DNA from: Nonomuraea sp. SYSU D8015
GTDB lineage: Bacteria; Actinomycetota; Actinomycetes; Streptosporangiales; Streptosporangiaceae
Length of the DNA stretch: 64,000 nt
NCBI RefSeq assembly: GCF_008065375.1
Contig: NZ_VJYI01000001.1
Span: 558,001 to 622,000 of the forward strand
Direction: 5' to 3'
Below, in pieces: positions 34,566 to 41,319 of this stretch (positions within the stretch are counted from its first letter, which is position 1; every line of letters starts with the position of its first letter). The translations under genes were made by a program, and so were the position numbers. The notes beneath the pieces are model-generated. The model had not been told where the DNA came from. It was given only the letters and a program-made list of their open reading frames with translations, and searched no databases.

Positions 34566-35192
34566 TCACGTTTTTCTGTAATAACGCAGCCATGCCAGTC
34601 CGTCGGGAAGGCTCTGGGCGCCGACGAGGGTGAGGGGCGCGAAGGCGGGTGCGGCGCCGTGCCAGAAGCGGGTGGCCCGCTCGCCGGCCACGCATGGGTG
34701 GACGAGGAGGCTGAGCTCGTCCAGGAGCCCGGCCGTCATCAGCGCGCCGATGAGCGTGCCGCCGCTGTCGACGCGCACCACCCTGACCCCGTCCTCCTGG
34801 CCCAGCCTCTGGAGGGCGGCGGCGAGGTCGACGTGGTCGGCGCCCGTGACGATCTCGCGTACCCGCCGATCCGGCGGGCGCGGGGGAGTGGCCGCGCAGT
34901 GCAGGGCCACGACGTCGGACCAGTGGCCGGCCTCGCGCAGCGCCTCCCACCGGCTGACGCGGCCGCGGCCGTCGACGACGGCCAGCAGCGGCCCGCCCTC
35001 GTCCGGGCCCGGCCCCTCGGCCTGCGCCAGGGCCTGCTCCTGGGCGAGGACAGTGTCGGCGCCCGCCAGCGTGAGGTCTTCCTTCCAGGTCTCGGCCAGT
35101 TGGTAGAACCTCGCGACATCGGGCTCGAACCCGGTGGTCGCCCCGTCGACGGACACGCCCACGTGCGCCACCACATACGGACGTTGCGCCAT
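34566..35192 (-). CDS. RibD C-terminal/dihydrofolate-reductase-like domain protein
   Basis: The 208-residue protein starts RPYVVAHVGVSVDGATTG, the RibD reductase-domain opening, and contains ADTVLAQEQ, LLAVVDGRGRVS and VRVDSGGTLIGALMTAGLLDELSLLVHP, which forms the NADPH and substrate-binding end. Stand-alone copies of this domain are common in actinomycetes and are annotated as dihydrofolate reductase family or riboflavin-pathway paralogues. No deaminase domain is present. ATG 35192 follows TACCGT (35199-35204) by six bases, indicating a leaderless mRNA. Confidence 0.88.
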   Translation of the reverse strand: MAQRPYVVAHVGVSVDGATTGFEPDVARFYQLAETWKEDLTLAGADTVLAQEQALAQAEGPGPDEGGPLLAVVDGRGRVSRWEALREAGHWSDVVALHCAATPPRPPDRRVREIVTGADHVDLAAALQRLGQEDGVRVVRVDSGGTLIGALMTAGLLDELSLLVHPCVAGERATRFWHGAAPAFAPLTLVGAQSLPDGLAWLRYYRKT

Positions 35193-35233
35193 GTCCTCAC
35201 GGTACGTCGCCGCCGTCGCAGGCGAGGGGCGGA

Positions 35234-35893
35234 TCAGTCGAGGGAACGGATCAGGTCGGGGAGCGTCGACAGGTCGTGGAGGAGGGCGGTAGCGCCCAGA
35301 CCGGTCAGGCGGGCGGCCGGGGTGAGGCCGCCGGCGTACGCGAGACAGCGCATGCCCGCGCTCACGGCCGCCATCACCCCGAACGGGCTGTCCTCCACGA
35401 CCACGCAGCGCTCCGGCGCCGCGCCCATCGTGGCCGCCGCGTGCAGGAACAGGTCGGGCGCCGGCTTGCCCCTGGCCACGTCCTCGGCACTGAACACCCG
35501 CCCCGCGAACCGGTCCGCCAGCCCCGTGAGCTCGAGGCTGTGCCGGATGAAGGCGTGCCGGCCGTTCGAGGCCACGCAGAACGGGAGCGTGAGCCCGTCG
35601 AGCGCCGCCTCGATCCCCTCGACGGTGCGCAGCTCGGCCTTGACGGCGGCGGTGTACTCGGCGATGAGCTGCTCGCGCCAGCCCGGCGGCGTCTCGCCGA
35701 CGTGCTCGTCCCAGTACTCGGTCGAGCAGCCCACGAACCGTTCGGCGTACTCCGCCTCGTCGATGGACCAGCCCAGGCGCCGCAGCGCCGCCACGCCCAC
35801 GCGTACGGAGATGGGCTCGCTGTCCACGAGCACCCCGTCGCAGTCGAAGATGACCAGATCGACAGCCAAACCCCGTTCCTTTCCGCGAGTCAC
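35234..35893 (-). CDS. HAD-superfamily hydrolase, subfamily IA (beta-phosphoglucomutase/phosphatase-like)
   Basis: The 219-residue protein has all HAD motifs: VIFDCDGVLVDSEP (nucleophile and acid Asp), VASNGRHAF (motif II), and GKPAPDLFL with VVEDSPFGVMAA (motifs III and IV). A four-helix cap lies between motifs I and II. The start is GTG 35893 or the TTG at 35861-35863, which has AAAGGAA before it; the latter begins LAVDLVIF, closer to family length. The likely role is dephosphorylation of a sugar phosphate or metabolite. Confidence 0.9.
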   Translation of the reverse strand: MTRGKERGLAVDLVIFDCDGVLVDSEPISVRVGVAALRRLGWSIDEAEYAERFVGCSTEYWDEHVGETPPGWREQLIAEYTAAVKAELRTVEGIEAALDGLTLPFCVASNGRHAFIRHSLELTGLADRFAGRVFSAEDVARGKPAPDLFLHAAATMGAAPERCVVVEDSPFGVMAAVSAGMRCLAYAGGLTPAARLTGLGATALLHDLSTLPDLIRSLD

Positions 35894-35999
35894 CCGATCT
35901 GCAACCTAGCGGGACGGCGGGCGAGATGTGACATTGCGCAGGTGATACCGTCGGCGTACCGCTTCACAAGACGCTAGTCCGCATGGTGAGACACGGAGC

Positions 36000-37286
36000 A
36001 TGACGACATCCCCCCAGGCCGCGGCGCCGAGCCGGAGCAGGATCGCCGCCGCCAGCCTCATCGGCACCGCGATCGAGTTCTACGACTTCTACATCTACGG
36101 CACCGCCGCCGCGCTGGTGCTCAACACCGCGTTCTTCCCCGACATGGACCCGGTGGCGGGCAGCCTCGCCGCGTTCTCCACGTTCGCCGTGGCGTTCGTG
36201 TCGCGGCCCCTCGGGTCGGCCGTGTTCGGGCACTGGGGCGACCGGATCGGCCGCAAGTCCATGCTCGTCGTGTCGCTGCTGGTCATGGGGCTGTCGACGG
36301 TGGCCATCGGGCTGCTCCCCGGGTACGCCGCCATCGGCGTCGTCGCGCCCGTGCTTCTGGTGCTGCTGCGGTTCACGCAGGGCATCGGGCTCGGCGGCGA
36401 GTGGGGCGGCGCGGCGCTGCTGGCCACCGAGCACGCGCCGCCCGGCAAGCGCGGGCTCTACGCGATGTTCCCGCAGCTCGGGCCGTCTGTCGGGTTCATC
36501 GCGGCCAACGGGCTCTTCCTCATCCTGGGGGAGGCGCTCAGCGACGAGCAGTTCGACGGCTGGGGCTGGCGGCTGCCCTTCCTGGCCAGTCTGCTGCTCG
36601 TGGTGGTCGGACTGTACGTGCGGCTGAAGATCTCCGAGACGCCGGTCTTCCAGGCGGCCATGGACCAGCGGCGCATCGCCAAGGTGCCGTTCGCCGGGCT
36701 CATGCGGGACCAGTGGCGGCGGGTGCTCCTCGGGGCCGGCGCGATGACGGTCGCGTACACGCTGTTCTACACCGCCACCACCTATTGCCTGGCGTACGGG
36801 ACCAACACCCTGAAGATTCCGCGGACCACCATGCTCGCGCTGACCATGATCGGGGTCGTGTTCATGGCCGCGGGCACCGTCGTCTCCGCCATGGTCTCCG
36901 ACCGCCTGGGGCGCCGCCGCACCCTGATCACCGGCACGGCGGCGGCCATCGGGTGGGGGCTGGTGATGTTCCCGCTGATGGAGACGGCGTCGGTGGTCCT
37001 GGTCGGGCTGGCGCTGGCGGGCGCGCTCGGGCTGATGGGGCTGATCTTCGGGCCGATGGGGGCGTACCTGCCCGAGCTGTTCAGGACCGAATACCGCTAC
37101 AGCGGCGCCTCGGTCGCCTACAGCCTGGGCGGTGTGCTCGGCGGCGCGGTCCCGCCGCTCGTGGCCACCAGCATGCAGGCCGGCGGGCTCGGCGTGATGG
37201 CGGTTGGCGGGTACGTGTCGGCGATGGCGCTACTGAGCCTGCTGTGCCTGCTGGCGCTGCCGGAAACCGGCGACGAGGGCCTGTAA
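36000..37286 (+). CDS. MFS metabolite:H+ symporter (MHS family, ShiA/ProP-like)
   Basis: The 428-residue transporter has 12 helices with hallmark MHS features: GTAIEFYDFYIYGTAAALV in helix 1, SRPLGSAVFGHWGDRIGRK between helices 2 and 3, and RFTQGIGLGGEWGGAALLATEHAP in helix 4. MHS proteins import organic acids, shikimate, alpha-ketoglutarate, citrate or betaine. A weak GGAG site precedes the ATG. Its convergent neighbour region holds a citrate-synthase-like pair, so an organic-acid substrate is plausible but not shown. Confidence 0.92.
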   Translation: MTTSPQAAAPSRSRIAAASLIGTAIEFYDFYIYGTAAALVLNTAFFPDMDPVAGSLAAFSTFAVAFVSRPLGSAVFGHWGDRIGRKSMLVVSLLVMGLSTVAIGLLPGYAAIGVVAPVLLVLLRFTQGIGLGGEWGGAALLATEHAPPGKRGLYAMFPQLGPSVGFIAANGLFLILGEALSDEQFDGWGWRLPFLASLLLVVVGLYVRLKISETPVFQAAMDQRRIAKVPFAGLMRDQWRRVLLGAGAMTVAYTLFYTATTYCLAYGTNTLKIPRTTMLALTMIGVVFMAAGTVVSAMVSDRLGRRRTLITGTAAAIGWGLVMFPLMETASVVLVGLALAGALGLMGLIFGPMGAYLPELFRTEYRYSGASVAYSLGGVLGGAVPPLVATSMQAGGLGVMAVGGYVSAMALLSLLCLLALPETGDEGL

Positions 37287-37300
37287 TCGGGAAACTCACC

Positions 37301-37343
37301 CACCGCGGCGGCTTCGTGGCGTTAAGGTGATGCCACCGCGGTG
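37301..37343. repeat. interrupted inverted repeat after the MHS transporter
   Basis: CACCGCGG (37301-37308) pairs with CCGCGGTG (37336-37343), and an inner TGGC/GCCA adds four pairs around an 11-base loop. It lies just 3' of the MHS gene and could stabilise or terminate its mRNA. Confidence 0.4.
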
Positions 37344-37363
37344 AATGTCCAACCGTGGCGCCC

Positions 37364-37398
37364 ACGGCCGCGCCGATGCCCATGGCAGGCGCGGCCGT
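37364..37398. terminator. strong bidirectional hairpin terminator
   Basis: ACGGCCGCGCC (37364-37374) is perfectly complementary to GGCGCGGCCGT (37388-37398) with a 13-base loop, followed by TTCTCAT. An 11-bp all-GC stem between two convergent genes (MHS transporter and HMGL-like enzyme) is a convincing shared transcription terminator. Confidence 0.75.
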
Positions 37399-37492
37399 TC
37401 TCATGTCACGCACCGGCCGGCGCAGGGCCGGGCCTCCTCCGACGACCTGGAGCAGTGACCCTCATCGAGCACGGCGACGGCTGAGCCGGACG

Positions 37493-38716
37493 TCAGGCGG
37501 GCTCGTAGCCCGGGAAGAGCAGCGACAGCTCGCGCGGATGGGCCGCGATGAGGCGGAGCTCGTCGTCCGTGAGGGGCCGGCCCGTCATCGCGTTGCAGAG
37601 CTGCACCAGCCGGAACGCCAGGTCCTCGTCCGCGACCTCCTCGATCCCGAGCCCGTTCATGACGTGCCGGAACCCGGCCTTGCCGCCGTACTCGCCGGTC
37701 AGCACCACCCGGCCGTCGCGGGCGTGCCAGTCCTCGGGGAACGGCCCCAGCGTCGCCTCGTCGTACAGCTCGTAGTTGCCGTGATCCTTCAGCGCGCCGT
37801 CGGCGTGGATGCCGGACTCGTGCGCGAACGCGTTCCGCCCCACCCCCACCTGGCTGTACGGCAGCGGCTGTCCGAACGCGTAACTCGCCCACAGCCCGAA
37901 CCTGCGCGCCCATGACAGGTCCAGCGCGTCGCCGATCTCCGCGTTCAGCCCGAAGCCGTGCCGGAAGGCCAGGATCGTGGAGAGCAGGTCGGCGTTGCCG
38001 GAGCGCTCGCCGATGCCGTTCACGCACGTGTTGATCCACGCGTCCTGCCCGGCGTCGAGGTCGCCGAGCGCGCCCGACACCGAGTTGGCCACGGCCATGC
38101 CCAGGTCGTTGTGGCAGTGCGTCTCGATCGGCATCCCGGTGGCCGAGGCCAGCTTCGAGAAGCGCTCGCGGATCCGGTCGGGCGTGTCGCCGCCGATCGT
38201 GTCGCAGTAGCGCACCCGGTCGGCCCCCGCCTGCTTGGCCGCCAGCGCGAACTCCAGCAGGAACCCGTCGTCCGTACGCGAGCCGTCCTCGGCGTTCACG
38301 CCCACGGTCAGCGCGCCCGCGTCCTTGGCCACGCGGACCGCGGCCGTCATCTCCCTGATGATCGCGTCCCTGTCCAGCCGGCCCCGGAACTTGTTCTGGA
38401 TCATGTAGTCGGATGTCGAGATGGACAGGTTGTAGTGCTTCAGCCCGAGCGGCGCCGCCTTCTCCACGTCCCGCGGCACGCCCCGGCACCAGCCGGACAG
38501 CCGCAGCTCCCCGAACGCGCCCGCCTCGGCCAGCGCGAGCTGTGCCTTCACGTACGGGACCTCGTGGAAGAGGAACGGGAAACCGATCTCGGACTGCGCC
38601 ACCCCGAGCCGCGCCAAGTAGAAGTTGACCATGGTCTTGCCGAACTTCGACAGGCCGGTGCGCGCGGTCTGCACGCCGTCCCGGTTGGTCACGTCGAGGA
38701 AATGGATTTTGGGCAT
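37493..38716 (-). CDS. HMGL-like acyltransferase (homocitrate/citramalate/isopropylmalate synthase superfamily)
   Basis: ATG 38716 with GAGGG before it gives MPKIHFLDVTNRDGVQTAR, the metal-binding strand 1 of DRE-TIM metallolyases (RDG in place of DRE). Other barrel motifs are RLSGW, RYCDTIGG, ETHCHNDLGMAVANS with the HxH zinc ligands, and NTCVNGIGERSGNADL. The 407 residues lack the C-terminal LeuA regulatory domain. It should condense acetyl-CoA or a similar acyl-CoA with a 2-oxo acid, as in homocitrate or Re-citrate synthesis. It is divergent from an HTH-citrate synthase gene, with which it shares a palindromic control region. Confidence 0.88.
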   Translation of the reverse strand: MPKIHFLDVTNRDGVQTARTGLSKFGKTMVNFYLARLGVAQSEIGFPFLFHEVPYVKAQLALAEAGAFGELRLSGWCRGVPRDVEKAAPLGLKHYNLSISTSDYMIQNKFRGRLDRDAIIREMTAAVRVAKDAGALTVGVNAEDGSRTDDGFLLEFALAAKQAGADRVRYCDTIGGDTPDRIRERFSKLASATGMPIETHCHNDLGMAVANSVSGALGDLDAGQDAWINTCVNGIGERSGNADLLSTILAFRHGFGLNAEIGDALDLSWARRFGLWASYAFGQPLPYSQVGVGRNAFAHESGIHADGALKDHGNYELYDEATLGPFPEDWHARDGRVVLTGEYGGKAGFRHVMNGLGIEEVADEDLAFRLVQLCNAMTGRPLTDDELRLIAAHPRELSLLFPGYEPA

Positions 38717-38725
38717 GCCCTCACG

Positions 38726-38771
38726 TTGACATGCTTGCTCAACATGGATCAATATTGATTTTCGTCAATAT
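38726..38771. promoter_or_regulatory. shared promoter/operator of the HMGL-like and HTH-citrate synthase genes
   Basis: Plus strand: TTGACA (38726-38731), 18 bases, CAATAT (38750-38755). Minus strand: TTGACG (38763-38768) faces the other way. Between and over them lie a perfect ATCAATATTGAT palindrome (38748-38759) and an overlapping repeat ATATTGA-N6-TCAATAT (38752-38771). A dimeric HTH protein bound here would control both genes; the HTH-citrate synthase itself is the obvious candidate. Confidence 0.6.
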
Positions 38772-38787
38772 GGGGAGGGTTGCCGGG

Positions 38788-40059
38788 GTGGAGTGGATCG
38801 ACGCGGCCACGGCGGCCGAGCGTCTCGGGGTCAAGCCGGCCACGCTGTACGCGTACGTGAGCAGAGGGGTGCTGGCCCGGCGGCACAGCGACGACGGGCG
38901 GCGCAGCCTGTTCCCGGCGGAGGAGATCGAGCGGCTGGCCCGGCGTGGACGGCCGCGGAACCAGCCGCCGGAGCTGGTGATCGAGTCCGGCGTCACCGCA
39001 CTCGGCGCCGACCGGCCCTACTACCGGGGGGTCGACGCGCTGGAGCTGGCCAGGACGAGCGACTTCGAAGCGGTCGCCGAGTGGCTGTGGACCGCCGACC
39101 CGGGCGCGCCGCGGAATGCCGACCCGGGCGCGCCGCGGAATGGTGACCTGGGCGCGCCGCGGAATGGCGATCCGGGCGCGCTGCGGAATCCGGGGCCGTG
39201 GCGGTGTGAGGCGGAGGCGCTGCGGGTCGCCGTCGACGCGCAGCGGGGGCTGCCGGACGACCTCATGCCCCTCGACCGCCTCCAGGTGATCACCACGGTG
39301 CTCGGCGCGTCCGACTCCCTGCGCTACCAGCTCGATCCCGACTCCGTCGCCGCCACCGGCCGCCGCATGATAGCGGGCCTGGTGGACGCCCTGCCGAAGC
39401 TCGGAGAGCCGCGGGGCGAGTCGATCACCGAGCGCCTGTGGTCCCGTCTGTGCCCGCACCCCGCCCCGCCGGGGCTGCTGGCCGCGCTGAGGGCCGCGCT
39501 GGTGCTGCTCGCCGACCACGAGCTGGCCGCCTCCACCCTGGCGGCCAGGGTCGCCGCCTCCGCCAAGGCCGACCCGTACGCCGTGGTCCTGACGGGCCTG
39601 GGCGTGCTGGGCGGCCCGCTGCACGGCGGCGCGTCGTACGGCGCGGAACGCCTGCTCGCCGAGGTCACCGAGCCGGGGCAGGCTCCACGGGCGATCGCGG
39701 AACGCGTGCGGCGGGGTGAGCGCATTCCCGGCTTCGGCCACAGCATCTACAAGAACGGCGACGGTCGCGGCGGCCTGCTGCTCGACCTCCTCGAGGAGGC
39801 CGCGCCGGGGCACGAGCGGATCGCCGCGGGAAAGGCCGTGCTGGGGGAGATGCGCCGGCGCCGCCTCCCGGAACGCAACATCGACTTCGCCCTCGCCATC
39901 CTCGCCGCCGTGGGCGGCATGGTGCGCGGCGCGGGGGAGGCGATCTTCGCTGTCGCCAGGACGGCGGGCTGGCTGGCGCACGCCATGGAGGAGTACGAGC
40001 GCGGCACGCTGCTGCGCCTGCGCGCGTCCTACACCGGCCCGCCGGTACGCGGCACCTGA
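38788..40059 (+). CDS. HTH (MerR-like)-citrate synthase fusion protein
   Basis: GTG 38788 is preferred: GGGGAGGG (38772-38779) lies eight bases upstream and it gives the HTH start MEWIDAATAAERLGVKPATL. Residues ~1-50 form a MerR-type helix-turn-helix with a wing. From about residue 70 the chain is a citrate synthase with the catalytic residues in place: His in GPLHGGAS, His in FGHSIYK and Asp in RNIDFALA. The usual DPR near the second His reads DGR. Four 8-residue DPGAPRNx repeats (residues ~104-135) are inserted near the domain junction. Family members are annotated as citrate or 2-methylcitrate synthases; the HTH suggests an autoregulating enzyme. Confidence 0.88.
   Translation: MEWIDAATAAERLGVKPATLYAYVSRGVLARRHSDDGRRSLFPAEEIERLARRGRPRNQPPELVIESGVTALGADRPYYRGVDALELARTSDFEAVAEWLWTADPGAPRNADPGAPRNGDLGAPRNGDPGALRNPGPWRCEAEALRVAVDAQRGLPDDLMPLDRLQVITTVLGASDSLRYQLDPDSVAATGRRMIAGLVDALPKLGEPRGESITERLWSRLCPHPAPPGLLAALRAALVLLADHELAASTLAARVAASAKADPYAVVLTGLGVLGGPLHGGASYGAERLLAEVTEPGQAPRAIAERVRRGERIPGFGHSIYKNGDGRGGLLLDLLEEAAPGHERIAAGKAVLGEMRRRRLPERNIDFALAILAAVGGMVRGAGEAIFAVARTAGWLAHAMEEYERGTLLRLRASYTGPPVRGT
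39097..39192 (+). repeat. 4 x 24-bp in-frame tandem repeat inside the HTH-citrate synthase gene
   Basis: Units begin at 39097, 39121, 39145 and 39169, each close to GACCCGGGCGCGCCGCGGAA plus three or four more bases. They encode DPGAPRNA, DPGAPRNG, DLGAPRNG and DPGALRNP. Copies 1-3 differ by only a few bases, pointing to recent expansion. The repeat lies in a surface linker before the citrate synthase helices. Confidence 0.9.
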
Positions 40060-40121
40060 CTGGTCGGCCCGCCAGTGCGCGGCACCTGACTGGTCGGGCC
40101 CGCCAGTACGCGGCGACTGAC
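40036..40121 (+). repeat. about 3 x 30-bp tandem repeat across the stop codon of the HTH-citrate synthase gene
   Basis: Units GGCCCGCCGGTACGCGGCAC... start at 40036, 40066 and about 40097. The first contains the stop codon (40057-40059). The second differs by two bases and the third is shortened. The duplication is therefore outside the frame but starts within it. Confidence 0.85.
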
Positions 40122-40140
40122 AGCCGGGCCCGTCGGCCGC

Positions 40141-40159
40141 CCGGCAGGCGTCCTGCCGG
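40141..40159. terminator. GC hairpin between HTH-citrate synthase and the FMN-binding gene
   Basis: CCGGCAGG-CGT-CCTGCCGG forms a perfect 8-bp stem with a three-base loop between two convergent genes. It is probably a shared terminator, although it lacks a T-tract. Confidence 0.55.
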
Positions 40160-40191
40160 CAGGGCGTGAGGAGCGGATGACGGCAGTGTCC

Positions 40192-41196
40192 TCATCGGCG
40201 GGGCACGGGAACCGGCTGACCACGCCGCGCCGCCTCGCCGGCCAGCCGGGGTGCGAGTGCCCGTCCGCTGCCGATCATCATGCGCATCTGCTGCAGTCGG
40301 CCGCTGGGCAGGCTGAAGTCGGCCAGCGCGCGTTCGACCCGCACGTGAACGCCACCGGCCACCGGCGTGGCCTCGCCGACGAGCACGACATTCTCCTGAT
40401 TGGTGAAAACCTCCGGATGCGCGTGGAAGGTGAGGCAGCCGCGGCCGCGCGCCGCGGCGCCCAAGGGGCCCGTCTCGACGATGAAACCGTCGTCCACCCG
40501 GCGGACGCCGGTACAGCGCAGCGGCAGAGGCCACCCGCCGGTGTCGACCGTGGTGAGCACCGGATTGCCGAGGCGGGCGGCGCGGTCGGCGTGCGGGCGC
40601 CATTCCGAGGGGTTCGTGGCCCACGAGCCGTGGCCGGGACCGGTGGGAGCCGGGTCGGACGACGGCGCCGTCACGGCCGTCGCCTCCCAGCGCCGCGGCT
40701 CGGCGTCGAGTCGCCCGCCCGGCCACCACAACATCCGCAGGGGCGTGACCTCGATCCAGATCCGGGCCCAGTACCAGACCTGGCGGCGCAGGAGGAACCA
40801 CGGCTGCTTCGCGAACACCTGCGGGAACTTGGCCAGACTCCGGCGGACGTACAGGTCGGTGTTCGCCTGGAGATCGGCGTCGCGCACGGTCGCCAGCCCC
40901 TGCACGAGGACCACCGGCGCGTCCGGGATGCCGGAGCCCGTGGGGTCGGAGAACAGCAGCGAGACCCTGGGATCGCGCCGCGCGCGCTCCGCCTTGACGG
41001 GATAGGTCAGTCCCGTGGACACGTCGAGCGTGCGCCGGCCCGCGTCGTAGTAGGGGGTGAGCGGCCAGGTGATGGGGGCGCCGCTGCGCGTGAGTGAGGC
41101 GTACTCGGTGGTGATCGAGCGCTCGAACACGGGCAGGAGTTCCTGGGGCCAGTCCGCGTGATGGACGGGCGAAGAGGGCGCGGTGGACGGGCGCAT
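40192..41196 (-). CDS. pyridoxamine-5'-phosphate-oxidase-like FMN-binding split-barrel protein
   Basis: AAGGAGGAG lies four bases before ATG 41196. The 334-residue protein contains a split-barrel half with SLTRSGAPITWPLTPYYD, VKAERARRDPRVSLLFSD and APVVLVQGLATVRD, the FMN/F420-binding pattern of PPOX-like proteins. A second, barrel-like half follows (residues ~190-310: LTTVDTGGWPLPLRC, CLTFHAHPEVFTNQENVVLVG), so it looks like a tandem duplication of the fold. Such proteins are often F420- or FMN-dependent reductases or heme-binding proteins. The specific substrate is unknown. Confidence 0.8.
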   Translation of the reverse strand: MRPSTAPSSPVHHADWPQELLPVFERSITTEYASLTRSGAPITWPLTPYYDAGRRTLDVSTGLTYPVKAERARRDPRVSLLFSDPTGSGIPDAPVVLVQGLATVRDADLQANTDLYVRRSLAKFPQVFAKQPWFLLRRQVWYWARIWIEVTPLRMLWWPGGRLDAEPRRWEATAVTAPSSDPAPTGPGHGSWATNPSEWRPHADRAARLGNPVLTTVDTGGWPLPLRCTGVRRVDDGFIVETGPLGAAARGRGCLTFHAHPEVFTNQENVVLVGEATPVAGGVHVRVERALADFSLPSGRLQQMRMMIGSGRALAPRLAGEAARRGQPVPVPRR

Positions 41197-41319
41197 TTTC
41201 TCCTCCTTCGGTAGAGATGGGAGAAGCGTGCCTGGTATGTCCTTGGCGCGGCTTAGGGCTGAATTAATTCGGACATGTAGTGGGCAAGTCATCCGCGACG
41301 GCGCATGTAGTCTTCGTCC

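Noticed and set aside
40036..40121. CRISPR array
   Set aside because: Units are contiguous 30-bp repeats without spacers and start inside a coding sequence.
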